From Nitrososphaera sp. (GTDB lineage: Archaea > Thermoproteota > Nitrososphaeria > Nitrososphaerales > Nitrososphaeraceae), in the NCBI GenBank assembly GCA_029263715.1, contig JAJUFP010000005.1, forward strand, positions 62,001 through 126,000: a DNA stretch of 64,000 nucleotides, written 5' to 3'. The translations under genes were made by a program, and so were the position numbers. Position 1 is the stretch's first letter. Each line of letters starts with the position of its first letter. Below, piece by piece: positions 51,644 through 61,048 of the stretch. The notes under the pieces were generated by a model, which did no database searches, was not told the origin of the DNA, and saw only the letters and a list, made by a program, of their open reading frames with translations.

Positions 51644-52213
51644 ATGAAGATATACACCAAGACCGGCGATAAGGGAGAGACAGGCCTTATCGGAGGTGCG
51701 CGTGTCAGCAAGGCCGACCAGCGGATCGTTGCCTACGGGACGGTCGATGAGATCAACTCCAACATTGGGCTTGCAATTTCGCTTCTAAGGCCAAGACAAG
51801 GCATCTTCTCTGACTTGATTGAGGCACTCACCGGGATTCAAAATGACCTTTTCTTAGTTGGGTCTGACCTTGCAGATCCGGATTATCCAGAAAGCAGGTA
51901 CGGCACGCGGCGCACCAGCGAAAACATGGTTACAAAGCTTGAAACAACCATCGACAAGTTTGAAGCAGAACTGGCGCCCATCACATTTTTCATTCTGCCT
52001 GGCGGCAGTGCAGAAGCGTCGCTGCTCCACGTCTGCAGAAGCGTATCAAGAAGGGCGGAGACGGCAGCTGTAGCCCTTTCAAAGATGGCCAGCATCAATC
52101 CGGTGGTTGTAATGTACCTGAACAGGCTTTCTGACCTGTTTTTTGTCTCTGCTAGACTTGCCAACAAGAGGCAGAACGTTCCAGACGTTGCCTGGTCTAA
52201 AGATCAACCTTAA
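51644..52213 (+). CDS. Cob(I)yrinic acid a,c-diamide adenosyltransferase (PduO type)
   Basis: A 189-residue ATP:cobalamin adenosyltransferase. The N-terminal signature KIYTKTGDKGETGLIGG, AYGTVDEINSNIGLA, and the C-terminal RRAETA...YLNRLSDLFF segment are all conserved. It provides adenosylcobalamin, the cofactor of methylmalonyl-CoA mutase. The ATG is 32 bases after tfuA on the same strand, so co-transcription with ycaO-tfuA is possible. Confidence 0.93.
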   Translation: MKIYTKTGDKGETGLIGGARVSKADQRIVAYGTVDEINSNIGLAISLLRPRQGIFSDLIEALTGIQNDLFLVGSDLADPDYPESRYGTRRTSENMVTKLETTIDKFEAELAPITFFILPGGSAEASLLHVCRSVSRRAETAAVALSKMASINPVVVMYLNRLSDLFFVSARLANKRQNVPDVAWSKDQP

Positions 52214-52244
52214 AATGCGGTAATTCCCTGCATTAGGACGTAGA

Positions 52245-52412
52245 TTGGGCCAGATTCGAAACGTCATAATGATAGTAGCCATAACCGCGGCGATGGCCAT
52301 CGCTACGGTGGTTTTCACGTATCTGTTTGATTCGATCCCAAAAGTTCCTGAAAACGATGTGGCGAAATTTCTTGCCGGATTTGCTGTGACTAACTATGAA
52401 CCAAGGCTATGA
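52245..52412 (+). CDS. 55-residue single-helix membrane protein
   Basis: A short frame starting with TTG (MGQIRNVIMIV...), with one membrane helix at about 8-30 and a soluble tail containing LFDSIPKVPENDVAKFLAGFA. Stop is TGA at 52410-52412. Codon use and the continuous hydrophobic stretch support it as real, but no homolog is recognised. It fills the gap between the adenosyltransferase and the HD gene. Confidence 0.45.
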   Translation: MGQIRNVIMIVAITAAMAIATVVFTYLFDSIPKVPENDVAKFLAGFAVTNYEPRL

Positions 52413-52454
52413 TTACGCGCCTAACTCTTTTCAGCGTTCCGGGGGCTGCTAAAG

Positions 52455-53012
52455 TTGGCAGAAGACCTTGCTTCATTTTTCCAGGCCGTGCTGCAGCTCA
52501 AGTCAGTTAAACGCGCCGGCTGGGCATCGAAGGTTGGCATCTCCAACCCAGAGTCGGTAGCAGAACATACTTTTTCCATGTGCGCCTTGGGCATGGTGCT
52601 TTCCGACATGACAGGCCTTGATACCCGGAAGGTGATGAAGATGATTTTGTTGCATGACTTGGCAGAATCCATCGTCGGCGACTATATGCCCGGCGAGATC
52701 AGCTCTTCTCAAAAAAATGCCAGAGAAGGCAGGGCCATGAAGAAGATCCTTTCAAGTCTGCCGGCAGAACTCCGGTCTGAATACAGCAGGATCTGGAAGG
52801 AATACCAGCAGGACAGGACTGAAGTTGCGCGGTTTGTACACAGGATTGACAAGCTGGAGATGGCATTTCAGGCAGACAGGTATGAAAAGGATGGCCACCC
52901 CACCAAATTGCTTGAGCAGTTTTTTGAATCTGCCCGCAAGACAGTTGATGTAAAAGACGACATTGTAAAGGAGATTCTGGACGCTTTAAGGCCATCAAAT
53001 GCACGCCCCTGA
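52455..53012 (+). CDS. HD-domain hydrolase (YfbR-like)
   Basis: A 185-residue HD-superfamily phosphohydrolase. The metal motif is split over VAEHTF (about 35-40) and LLHDLAESIVGDY (about 67-79), with a later Asp in HRIDKLEMAFQA. Relatives include 5'-deoxynucleotidase YfbR. The start is TTG. It lies in a run of small single-strand genes without overlaps. Confidence 0.8.
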   Translation: MAEDLASFFQAVLQLKSVKRAGWASKVGISNPESVAEHTFSMCALGMVLSDMTGLDTRKVMKMILLHDLAESIVGDYMPGEISSSQKNAREGRAMKKILSSLPAELRSEYSRIWKEYQQDRTEVARFVHRIDKLEMAFQADRYEKDGHPTKLLEQFFESARKTVDVKDDIVKEILDALRPSNARP

Positions 53013-53050
53013 CCAATATTCATAAGGCCGGCTCCCGTTAAACACAGGTA

Positions 53051-53374
53051 ATGCAGTATTTTACGGCTCTGAAGATGGGCGAAAAGCGGGTCAAAGCAGC
53101 CCAGGATCTGCTGACCAGATATGCCGGTCATGCGATGCCTGCCCTGGCCCTGAGGGACAACAAGGACAACAAATGGGAGCCGGTTGGAGAGGAGAACCTG
53201 TTTGCAGTGGTAAAGGAAGAGACAGGATACATGATAGCGCTCTGCGACAGCAAAGGGATAGCCAAGACCATAGCCCAGTGGTTCTCTGAAGATGTGAAAA
53301 ACGAGATAGTTGCCAAGCTAAAAGCTGAGCAGAACATGGCGGAGTATTTTGGCAAGCTCTCGCTGCCGATATAA
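53051..53374 (+). CDS. Small unknown soluble protein
   Basis: A 107-residue protein with an ATG start, a helix-rich N-terminus (EKRVKAAQDLLTRY) followed by a beta-rich middle and a C-terminal helix with KLKAEQNMAEYF. No motif is recognised. It lies between the HD gene and the ornithine cyclodeaminase-type gene. Confidence 0.5.
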   Translation: MQYFTALKMGEKRVKAAQDLLTRYAGHAMPALALRDNKDNKWEPVGEENLFAVVKEETGYMIALCDSKGIAKTIAQWFSEDVKNEIVAKLKAEQNMAEYFGKLSLPI

Positions 53375-53395
53375 CTTTAATATCTGAATATCTTA

Positions 53396-54655
53396 TTGCG
53401 GTTTGCTTTGACCGGTCTGCACGAGCAGGAGATAGAGGTAAAGGGTCACCTTATCGACTCGATGATACTCACAAGGATATTTGACCACATCATGGACCTC
53501 AAGGGAGACTTTCAGGTGCTTGAGTTCACGGTGGGAAAGAGAAAGAAGGACCCCAGTTATGCGCGGCTTTTGGTGCGCGGTAAGGACGAAAAACACCTTG
53601 AGCGGATTCTTGAGGCCGTCTACCGCGAGGGCGCGCAGTCCGTGTCCGTGCAGGAAGCCAGACTCCTGCCAGCGTCTGCAGACATGGTGATGCCTGACGA
53701 CTTTTACAGTACCACAAATAACCCCACGCAGGTGTTCTACGGCGGATCTTGGATAGATGTGCAGAACATGATGATGGACAAGTGCATCGTCGTTGATACC
53801 AAGAACAGGACTGCAGAATGCAAGATGATCCGTGACGTGGCCAAGGGCGACATGATAGTGGTAGGCGAGCGCGGTGTCAAGATAACGCCGCAGGAGCGTC
53901 CCCGCGAGGGAGTCGATATCTTTCAGTTCATGAGCAGCAGCAGCTCCAGTGAGAGGCCGACACAGCACATCGCCCGCAAGGTTGCAGAAGACATATTCAA
54001 CACAAAGAAACAAGGAGGCAAGATAATCGTGGTCTCCGGCCCCGTGCTGGTCCACTCCGGCGCCTCAGAAGCGCTGGCGAGGCTTATCAGGACGGGCTTT
54101 ATCGATGGTTTGCTGGCCGGCAACGCGCTGGCAGTGCACGACGTTGAGAATGCGATACTGGGGACATCCCTTGGAATGCACGTCAAGGACGGGACGCTGG
54201 CAGTGAGGGGTCACAGAAACCACATGCGGGCCATAAACGAGGTGTTCAAGGCCGGCGGCCTCAAGGCAATGGTGGAAAACAAGATCCTCAAGTCAGGTGT
54301 CATGTACGAATGCATCAAGCACAACGTTCCCTTCGTGCTGGCCGGCTCCATTCGTGATGACGGGCCCATACCCGACGTGGTCACGGACGTTGTGGAAGCG
54401 CAGCGCAAGTACAAGCAGGTACTGAAGGGAGCCAAGATGGTTCTGATGTTCTCCACCATGCTTCACTCCATAGCTGTTGGCAACATGCTTCCGTCCTCCG
54501 TCAAGGTGGTGGCCGTGGACATCAGCCAGCCGGTCGTAACCAAGCTCATAGACAGGGGGACAGCGCAGGCCATCGGTATAGTGACAGACGTGGGGGCTTT
54601 TCTGCCCATCGTTGCGGACCAGCTGGAAAAGATGGCCCAGAAAAAGCATGCGTGA
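53396..54655 (+). CDS. TIGR00300/LOR-SDH-type protein, archaeal ornithine cyclodeaminase
   Basis: A 419-residue protein of the TIGR00300 family, with an N-terminal domain (HLIDSMILTRIFDHIMDLKGDFQVLEF) and a C-terminal NAD-binding part (KIIVVSGPVLVHSGA, MVLMFSTMLHSIAVGNMLP). Members in methanogens make proline from ornithine, and the family also forms the C-terminal half of cyanobacterial AgrE. That would supply proline here. The start is TTG; a second TTG four codons later (LTGLHEQE) is nearer to the leaderless distance from a TTTAATATC box at 53376-53384. Confidence 0.85.
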   Translation: MRFALTGLHEQEIEVKGHLIDSMILTRIFDHIMDLKGDFQVLEFTVGKRKKDPSYARLLVRGKDEKHLERILEAVYREGAQSVSVQEARLLPASADMVMPDDFYSTTNNPTQVFYGGSWIDVQNMMMDKCIVVDTKNRTAECKMIRDVAKGDMIVVGERGVKITPQERPREGVDIFQFMSSSSSSERPTQHIARKVAEDIFNTKKQGGKIIVVSGPVLVHSGASEALARLIRTGFIDGLLAGNALAVHDVENAILGTSLGMHVKDGTLAVRGHRNHMRAINEVFKAGGLKAMVENKILKSGVMYECIKHNVPFVLAGSIRDDGPIPDVVTDVVEAQRKYKQVLKGAKMVLMFSTMLHSIAVGNMLPSSVKVVAVDISQPVVTKLIDRGTAQAIGIVTDVGAFLPIVADQLEKMAQKKHA

Positions 54656-54660
54656 GGCAA

Positions 54661-54957
54661 ATGTCAGGCGAAGAACCATGGTCTGAATGGCTGGATTTTG
54701 ACGCCAGCAGAGTAGGATCTGTCCCCGAGTCATCCGGAGTCTTTGTCATGCATGCCAGTATGAAGATAATGTACATTGGAGGGTCGGAAAACGTCCGGCA
54801 AGCCTTGCTTGAGCGGCTTTCGGACCCTTGCACTGGCAAGGCCAAGAGGTTCCGGTACCTCCTCACTTCATCTTTTGCGGAAAAAAGCGACCAGATGCTC
54901 AAAGAGTACGCTGAAAAGCATGCTGGCAAGCTGCCCCTGTGCATGGAAAAGGGCTAG
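54661..54957 (+). CDS. GIY-YIG-like small protein
   Basis: A protein of about 98 residues with SSGVFVM and KIMYIGGSENVRQALLERL, which together resemble the core of GIY-YIG nuclease folds, with the second motif as MYIGGS. The usual catalytic Arg/Glu are not clearly identifiable. I chose the ATG at 54661 over a GTG at 54652 that overlaps the previous gene. It is convergent with gatB by 4 bases. Confidence 0.6.
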   Translation: MSGEEPWSEWLDFDASRVGSVPESSGVFVMHASMKIMYIGGSENVRQALLERLSDPCTGKAKRFRYLLTSSFAEKSDQMLKEYAEKHAGKLPLCMEKG

Positions 54958-56393
54958 GTCGTCTCTCTTAATTTCTTGTTAATAAGCTCAAGGGCAGTCT
55001 TGGGATCCGCCCTGCCCTTTGTCAGCTGCATCACTTTGCCAAGCAAAAAGTTGGCCGCGTTTGGGTTCTGCCTTGCATCGGCCACCGCGGATTGCTCGGC
55101 CTTGAAGACAGCCTCGACTGCGTCTGCAATGACGCTGCTGTCAGCTATCCTGGTGGCTTGGCTTTTTCTAGCCACCACAGACGGCATCTCCCCGGTCCGA
55201 ACTACCTGGCCCAGAATCTGCTTGGCCATGGTCCTGTTGACGGTGTTCTGCTCCACCATCCTTGCCAGCTCGGCGATGTGTTCTGGTCCAACCTTGAGCC
55301 CGGCAAGCAGGTTGCCCCCTTCCCGGTCTTTTTCATCTACAAAACTTATCAGGTCCGTCACGATCCAGTTGGCAACCTCTTTGGGTGAATTGTACAGTTT
55401 TATTGTTAACTCGAAAAAGTCTGCAAGCTCTTTGTTTTCTATCAGAACCTGCGCCACGTGCGGCGAAAGGCCCAGAGCTGAAATGAACCGCTCTTTTCTT
55501 GCATCCGGAAGCTCTGGCATGGATGGTTTTAGCGACAAAACAAAGTCCTTGCCGAGTGTTATGGCGGGTATGTCTGGCTCTGGAAAGTAGCGGTAATCCT
55601 GCTCTTCTTCTTTGGACCGGGACTCTTTTGTTATTTTTCTTGCGTCGTCCCAGTGCCTCGTCTCGGCCTTGACTTCAATGTTCCTTGAGACCATAGTCTT
55701 TTGCCTGGCTATCTCGTACCGGACAGCTTTTTCTGCCTCGCTAAAGGAGCCGACGTTTTTTATCTCGACGCGCAAGCCGCCCTGGACTGAGACGTTGACG
55801 TCGCAGCGAACCGATCCTTCCAGCTTTGTGTCGCAGACTCCAAGGTGTTCAACTATGGACGTGATCTTGTTCAAAAACAGCCGTACATCCTTTGGATCAG
55901 AAAAGTCTGGCTCCGTGACTATCTCCACTAGAGGGATGCCGGCCCTGTTATAGTCCACTAGCGCGTAAAGGCTCTTTTCCATGCTGCCGCTTTCGTATAC
56001 CACCCTGCCGGGATCCTCTTCCAACTGCACCCTTCTTATCCTGGCGACCTTGTCATCGCCGTATTGCAGGCTCCCGTCCACACCAATGCTGGTTATGCCA
56101 TACGCGTTGTACTGCGTAAGCTGAAAGTTCTTTGGAAGGTCCGGGTAAAAGTAGTTCTTGCGGTAAAACATTATTTCTTCAGGAACTCTGCAGTCCAGGG
56201 CCAGCGAGATCATCGATGCAAACTCGACCGCCTTTTTGTTTAAAAGTGGCAGCGTTCCGGGCAGCCCAAGGCATGTCGGGCAGACGTTGGAGTTGGGCTC
56301 TTTTCCCCGGTAATCCGTGCCGCATGAGCAGAAGAGCTTGCTCTTAAGCCCGGTCAGCTGGCAGTGGATTTCAAGTCCGATCTTGGTCTGCAT
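54954..56393 (-). CDS. gatB: Aspartyl/glutamyl-tRNA amidotransferase subunit B
   Basis: A 479-residue GatB, the kinase/transamidase scaffold that binds misacylated tRNA. IGLEIHCQLTG at the N-terminus, the zinc cysteines CSCG...CPTCLGLPGTLP, YFYPDLPKNFQLTQ and the YqeY-like C-terminal tail are present. It follows gatA with no intervening base. Together with the adjacent aspS it suits the Asp-tRNA(Asn) to Asn-tRNA(Asn) pathway. Confidence 0.96.
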   Translation of the reverse strand: MQTKIGLEIHCQLTGLKSKLFCSCGTDYRGKEPNSNVCPTCLGLPGTLPLLNKKAVEFASMISLALDCRVPEEIMFYRKNYFYPDLPKNFQLTQYNAYGITSIGVDGSLQYGDDKVARIRRVQLEEDPGRVVYESGSMEKSLYALVDYNRAGIPLVEIVTEPDFSDPKDVRLFLNKITSIVEHLGVCDTKLEGSVRCDVNVSVQGGLRVEIKNVGSFSEAEKAVRYEIARQKTMVSRNIEVKAETRHWDDARKITKESRSKEEEQDYRYFPEPDIPAITLGKDFVLSLKPSMPELPDARKERFISALGLSPHVAQVLIENKELADFFELTIKLYNSPKEVANWIVTDLISFVDEKDREGGNLLAGLKVGPEHIAELARMVEQNTVNRTMAKQILGQVVRTGEMPSVVARKSQATRIADSSVIADAVEAVFKAEQSAVADARQNPNAANFLLGKVMQLTKGRADPKTALELINKKLRETT

Positions 56394-57833
56394 CTACAGT
56401 TCAGGGCTCCTTTGCACTTTGGCTTCCGTTTCAAACATGCTTGCGGCGTCTATCAGAGTCTGCTCGCAGAAAGCATCAGCCATTATCTGCAGTCCCACCG
56501 GCATTCCGTTGCGGGCAAATCCGGCTGGAACCGAGATGGCAGGTATGCCAGTAAGGTTGGCCACAACGGTGTCCACGTCTACCAGGTACATTGTCAGCGG
56601 GTTGTCCACCTTCTCGCCCATATTGAAAGGCAGTATGGGCATGGTGGGACCTACCAGAACATCATACTTTTTGAACAGCGATTTAAGGTCGCGTATCAGA
56701 ATCGAGCGGGCCTGCTGCGCCTTTAGATAATACTTGCCGTAATACCCGGACGACAGGACATACGAGCCGGTGATAATCCTTCTTTTCACTTCCTCGCCAA
56801 AGTTGCTTCGGGCCTTGGAAAAGTAGGTATTCCACTCATATCCTTCAGGGTTCATGTCAAAGCCGTACCGGATGTTGTCGTACCGGGCAAGGTTGCTGCT
56901 GGCCTCTGCCGTGGCGATGGTGTAGTACGACGGCAGAGCATACTGCACCGATGCTACCGATGTTTCTTCGCACTGGCAGCCTACCTTTGCAAAGACATCA
57001 AGGGAGTTGCTGATTATCTTTGAGACTTGTTCATCGGCGCCCTCGACAAATTCCTTTACTAGGCCAACCCGAAGCGGTCTTTTATCTACAGAATACGACG
57101 GCCGGCCGGCGGCGGTGGTATTGTCCTTTTCATCGAACCCTGCAATCACGTTCATCACGGATGCCACGTCTGACACGGTCTTGCCCAGCGGCCCAATCTG
57201 CTCAAGGCTGTTGGCGTATGAAACAAGCCCGTACCTGCTTACAAGCCCGTATGTGGGCTTGAAGCCAACTACAGAGCAAAAGCTGGCCGGGCATCGGACA
57301 GAGCCTCCGGTGTCGGATCCCAGCGAGACTGTGCATTCAAGGGCGGCCACGCTTGCCGCGCTCCCGCCAGAAGAGCCGCCTGGAACCTTGTTTATGTCCC
57401 ATGGGTTTCGGGTCGCCCCATGCCGGCTGAACTCTGTTGTAGAGCCCATGCCAAACTCGTCCATGTTGGTCTTGCCTATCACTATCGCGCCGGCCTGCTG
57501 CAGCCTGTCTACCACCGTCGCGTCGTACGGCGGAACATAATCGTCCAGCATCTTTGAGGCGCAAGTGGTCCTCATGCCCTTTGTGCAGATGTTATCTTTG
57601 ATGGCCACCACAACCCCGGCAAGCGGCCCCACCTTCTCGCCGTCGCGGATCTTCCTGTCAATAATCCTTGCCTGGTCTATGGACGACTTGCTGACGGTTA
57701 TGAATGCGTTTATTTTTGGTTCGACGCGCTCTATTCTTTCAAGCAGCTGGTGTATGTATTCCTCGGCAGAAAACTCTCTGGATGTTACGCCTTGAACCAC
57801 CTCGGCCACGCCTAGTCTGTACAGGGACTGCAT
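56394..57833 (-). CDS. gatA: Aspartyl/glutamyl-tRNA amidotransferase subunit A
   Basis: A 479-residue amidase that releases ammonia from glutamine. The amidase catalytic set is visible: VAIKDNI with the Lys near 82, GGSSGGSAAS with the cis-Ser region (about 155-164) and the acylating Ser in GSDTGGSVR. The start is ATG one base after gatC. Confidence 0.96.
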   Translation of the reverse strand: MQSLYRLGVAEVVQGVTSREFSAEEYIHQLLERIERVEPKINAFITVSKSSIDQARIIDRKIRDGEKVGPLAGVVVAIKDNICTKGMRTTCASKMLDDYVPPYDATVVDRLQQAGAIVIGKTNMDEFGMGSTTEFSRHGATRNPWDINKVPGGSSGGSAASVAALECTVSLGSDTGGSVRCPASFCSVVGFKPTYGLVSRYGLVSYANSLEQIGPLGKTVSDVASVMNVIAGFDEKDNTTAAGRPSYSVDKRPLRVGLVKEFVEGADEQVSKIISNSLDVFAKVGCQCEETSVASVQYALPSYYTIATAEASSNLARYDNIRYGFDMNPEGYEWNTYFSKARSNFGEEVKRRIITGSYVLSSGYYGKYYLKAQQARSILIRDLKSLFKKYDVLVGPTMPILPFNMGEKVDNPLTMYLVDVDTVVANLTGIPAISVPAGFARNGMPVGLQIMADAFCEQTLIDAASMFETEAKVQRSPEL

Positions 57834-57834
57834 G

Positions 57835-58104
57835 CTAGACCATCCTTGGTGCCTTTACAAAGCCGTCCTTGCGGTACTTTGTTCCCAAGACCTCGCCAGC
57901 AAAGTTCGTGGCTTGGTCGTTTCGCAGATCTGCAAGGTTCTTCTTGGCCTTGACTGGCTCGACGTTTTCCAGAGGCATGCTGTCAAGTTTGTCAAGGTAA
58001 GAGATTATCTGCTCTATCTGCGCCGTGTATTTTGATAGCTCTTCGTCAGAAAGATCAAACCTTGAAAGCCAGCTTAGGTGCTTTACTTCTTCCTTTGTAA
58101 CCAT
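57835..58104 (-). CDS. gatC: Aspartyl/glutamyl-tRNA amidotransferase subunit C
   Basis: An 89-residue GatC that wraps and stabilises GatA. The text LSRFDLSDEELSKYTAQIEQIISYLDKLD and the ending LRNDQATNFAGEVLGTKYRKDGFVKAPRMV are typical. The ATG starts immediately after the aspS stop. Confidence 0.92.
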   Translation of the reverse strand: MVTKEEVKHLSWLSRFDLSDEELSKYTAQIEQIISYLDKLDSMPLENVEPVKAKKNLADLRNDQATNFAGEVLGTKYRKDGFVKAPRMV

Positions 58105-59442
58105 TTAAGGGGCCAACCTGTCTATGTCTCTTGGGTAGAAAGTCGCGTCACGGATGTTTTCAATCTTTACCAGCGCCATCAATAGTCTTTCAAGGCCCAT
58201 GCCAAAGCCGGCGTGGGGCGGCATGCCGTAGTCAAAAACACGAAGGTGATAGTCAAAGGATTCTGGTTTTAGTCCCTGCTTTTGCATGCGCTCTACCAGC
58301 TGATCCTTGCGGTTGATCCTTGTGCTTCCAGAGGACATCTCCAGGGGGCCAAACATCAGGTCAAAGGATTCAGATATCTTTGGATCAGCGCTGCTTGGCT
58401 TGACATAGAAGGGTTTTGCAGAAGCAGGCCAGTCCACTATGAAGTAAAAGCCGTTCATCCGCTCGTCAGACAGGCTCTTGAGCGCCTGCGGCGATATGTC
58501 GTCGCCCCACTGGATGCGCTCGCCGGCTTCCTGCAGCTTGTCTATGAGATCGGAATAAGTGTACTTGGGAAACGGAAGCTCAAGGGCGGGTATTGAGATT
58601 TCAAGGAACTGCAGGTCTGCCTTGTTGCGCTCTTTGATCGAGTCGACTATGTTGACTATCATCCGCTCCAAAAGCGACATGACATCGTTGTAATCGGCAA
58701 AGGCCCGTTCTACATCTATTGAAGTAGCTTCAGAAAGGTGTCGGTTGGTCCGCGAAGGCTCGGCTCGGAATATGGGCCCGATCTCAAACACGTTTTCAAA
58801 GGCCATGGTCAGCTGCTCTTTGTACAACTGCGGGCTCTGGGCCAGAAAGGCCTCCCTGTCGTAGTAGAATATTGGAAACAGTGCGGCTCCCCCCTCCGTC
58901 GCGGTGGCTATCATCTTGGGCGTGCTTACCTCCATGAACTGCTGTCTGGATAGAAATTCGCGTATCGAGTTTAGCACTGTCTGGCGGATTCTGAAGACAG
59001 AGCCGAGATAGTTGCGCCTGAGATCGACTGCTCGTAGGTCAAGACGCGTATCAATCCCAACCGGCGAGGTTTTTCCCTGCGTCATGAACGGCGCGGCCTT
59101 TTGTGCTATTGAAAAGGCCCTTATCTCCGTTGGTACGACCTCGACACCGTTTGGCGCCTTTTCCTGCGGCCTGACCTTTCCCTTCACGCAGATGGAGCTG
59201 TGCTCCTTTACCTCCTTTATCATGGCAAAGAGCTGCTCACCGACCTCACTTTTCTTTGCGGTGACCTGCGTCTCGCCGGCCATGTCCTTAAGTATTATGA
59301 ATTGTATGTTGCCATGGTCACGCACGGAGGAAACCCATCCCATGATTACCACTTCGCGGTCTCCGATAGCCGGGCTTATCTCCGACGAGTTATGCGTCTT
59401 TCTCCAATGGTCTAAATCCTCTTCTTTTAGCAGATCGCCCAA
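58105..59442 (-). CDS. aspS: Aspartyl-tRNA synthetase (archaeal type, probably non-discriminating)
   Basis: A 445-residue class II synthetase. The OB-fold tRNA-binding domain ([19 protein letters not shown]) is followed by motif 2 [21 protein letters not shown] and motif 3 [12 protein letters not shown]. No asnS is visible and gatCAB follows directly, so this enzyme likely charges both tRNA-Asp and tRNA-Asn (inference). The start is TTG. It heads the aspS-gatC-gatA-gatB operon. Confidence 0.95.
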   Translation of the reverse strand: MGDLLKEEDLDHWRKTHNSSEISPAIGDREVVIMGWVSSVRDHGNIQFIILKDMAGETQVTAKKSEVGEQLFAMIKEVKEHSSICVKGKVRPQEKAPNGVEVVPTEIRAFSIAQKAAPFMTQGKTSPVGIDTRLDLRAVDLRRNYLGSVFRIRQTVLNSIREFLSRQQFMEVSTPKMIATATEGGAALFPIFYYDREAFLAQSPQLYKEQLTMAFENVFEIGPIFRAEPSRTNRHLSEATSIDVERAFADYNDVMSLLERMIVNIVDSIKERNKADLQFLEISIPALELPFPKYTYSDLIDKLQEAGERIQWGDDISPQALKSLSDERMNGFYFIVDWPASAKPFYVKPSSADPKISESFDLMFGPLEMSSGSTRINRKDQLVERMQKQGLKPESFDYHLRVFDYGMPPHAGFGMGLERLLMALVKIENIRDATFYPRDIDRLAP

Positions 59443-59629
59443 TTAAATATGGCGAGTTGTACAGAAGAGGTTATTAATTTTTGCAAAATACTCCGGCTCC
59501 GTGTCTGTCAGGTTGGAATCCTGCCTCAGTCAATATGTTCGGGACTTTGCCGAATCGATGGCATGACAAAAGGCCCCCAGAGTGGTTGCTAGCAACATTA
59601 TGGTTATAAGCCCAGAACGGAAAATAACT

Positions 59630-60097
59630 ATGCCTGTGCAACTTGATGATACCGACATTGCCATCATAAACTCGTTAATGCAGGATGGCAGAAAGTCGTT
59701 TCGGGCCATATCAAGGGAGATAAAGGTGAGCACGCCGACCGTGAAAGCCAGGTACGAGCGGCTTGTAAATATCGGGCTTATCAAGTCCGTAAGGCCAGAG
59801 ATCGATTTTTCCAAGATAGACACCAGAAGCAGGAAGCAGTTCACTCCTGCAGACGCCCAAGCGCTAAAGAAAAAGCAGTTCCACAAAACAGAAGATCTGC
59901 GGATAAAGATGCAGTGCGATTTTTGTGGCGGGCCTATCAGCAGCAAACCCAAGGTGCTAAAGTTTGCAAACATCGAGCGTTTTTTCTGCTGCACTTCCTG
60001 CAGGAATAATTACAAAGAAAAGTACGGAGGAAGAATACAGTCAATAGTAGAGCAGTACAGAGAAGAACAAAAGGCCAAGTCATCTCGCCGGCCATAA
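59630..60097 (+). CDS. Lrp-type HTH regulator with C-terminal TRASH metal-binding domain
   Basis: A 155-residue regulator. The N-terminal AsnC/Lrp-like helix-turn-helix (LDDTDIAIINSLMQDGRKSFRAISREIKVSTPTVKARYERL) is followed by a TRASH domain holding C-x2-C and C-C-x2-C clusters (CDFC, FFCCTSC). TRASH proteins sense metals such as copper in archaea. I use the ATG at 59630 because GTTATAAGCC lies 18-27 bases upstream, so the mRNA is leaderless. In-frame GTG/ATG codons upstream give non-conserved text. Its targets are not visible. Confidence 0.8.
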   Translation: MPVQLDDTDIAIINSLMQDGRKSFRAISREIKVSTPTVKARYERLVNIGLIKSVRPEIDFSKIDTRSRKQFTPADAQALKKKQFHKTEDLRIKMQCDFCGGPISSKPKVLKFANIERFFCCTSCRNNYKEKYGGRIQSIVEQYREEQKAKSSRRP

Positions 60098-60124
60098 TAC
60101 AAGCAAGCGATTTTGAAAAAGCTG

Positions 60125-61048
60125 TCAGCCATGCGACAGCACAGTATCGGCTATTTTGTCGATTATGGCAGCGGCCTTGTCTTTGTCGATGATGCCGGTT
60201 ACAAAATGCGGCTTGCCCCCTCCGCGGCCATCCGGACCGGCAACCTCGCGGAATATCTTGTTGCAGTCTAGATCAAGGTCGTTGCTTCTTGCAAAAGTCA
60301 GATAGGCAGAGTCCGGACCGGCATTTGACAGCACGACAACAGTCTTGGCAGATGTTATCTTTTCGCCGGCAAACTCCATAAGCTGCTCGTCTGCCAGGTT
60401 GGAAAATGATCCCTTAAAGACGGTCAGCTGGCCCCTGGTCTGCGGCAGTATGCCGGCAAGTTTTTCCTTGCTTAGGGCCTTTAGTTTTTTCAGGTTATTT
60501 TGGCCGTCGGATTTGACCTTTTTTGCGGTATTCTCGACGGTGTTCAGGTTGGCCCCAAGTTCTTCGCAAACTTTCAGTAACTTGGCTGAAATTGCGACTG
60601 CTATCTCTTTTGCCTGCTGGCCTACAACGAAATCTACTTCGTACTCATTTCCCTTCTTTGACAATCGTGTAACAAGAAAGAATCCGCACTCACTTAGATT
60701 GCCGGCATGCTCCATCGCGCAGGCCGCCACATCATGGTTTTCGATCTCCACGACCCGAACCTCGCCGGATATCCTAGCCTCGTTTGCCCTAAGTCCGGGA
60801 ATCTCTTTTTTTGCATCTTCAAGTGATGGAAAAGACTTTGTCTTTACGGCGCGGCCTTCGGAGATCAACGAGTTTACCATCTTTTCTGCCTTGACAACGG
60901 TATCAATGTCCAGCTGCGGAATTACAATGAAAGCGGTGTTGCCATCTTTGCTGTGCTCCACCTTTCTTACCTGCATGGTCCTGTCCAGAAGCTTTTGCAG
61001 CGCGCCGATAAACGCATGTTCGGCAGTATGCTGTACCCTGCTTTCCAC
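60125..61048 (-). CDS. AlaX-type alanyl-tRNA editing protein with DHHA1 domain
   Basis: A 307-residue stand-alone editing protein. The zinc motifs HTAEH (7-11) and CAMEH (110-114) match the trans-editing domain that removes Ser or Gly from tRNA-Ala. The C-terminal part carries the DHHA1 segment with GPDGRGGGKPHF (about 269-280). There is no aminoacylation domain. The start is GTG, supported by a minus-strand GTATTTATTA box centred 27 bases upstream (61070-61079). It is divergent from purP. Confidence 0.85.
   Translation of the reverse strand: MESRVQHTAEHAFIGALQKLLDRTMQVRKVEHSKDGNTAFIVIPQLDIDTVVKAEKMVNSLISEGRAVKTKSFPSLEDAKKEIPGLRANEARISGEVRVVEIENHDVAACAMEHAGNLSECGFFLVTRLSKKGNEYEVDFVVGQQAKEIAVAISAKLLKVCEELGANLNTVENTAKKVKSDGQNNLKKLKALSKEKLAGILPQTRGQLTVFKGSFSNLADEQLMEFAGEKITSAKTVVVLSNAGPDSAYLTFARSNDLDLDCNKIFREVAGPDGRGGGKPHFVTGIIDKDKAAAIIDKIADTVLSHG

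Noticed and set aside
53393-54055. 220-residue minus-strand frame opposite the ornithine cyclodeaminase-type gene
   Set aside because: Complement of a conserved gene; His- and Leu-rich text with no recognised domain.
59443-59629. Possible small RNA or tRNA-like fragment before the Lrp/TRASH gene
   Set aside because: A short GGTTGGAATCC stretch resembles a tRNA T-loop, but no acceptor or anticodon stems can be built around it.
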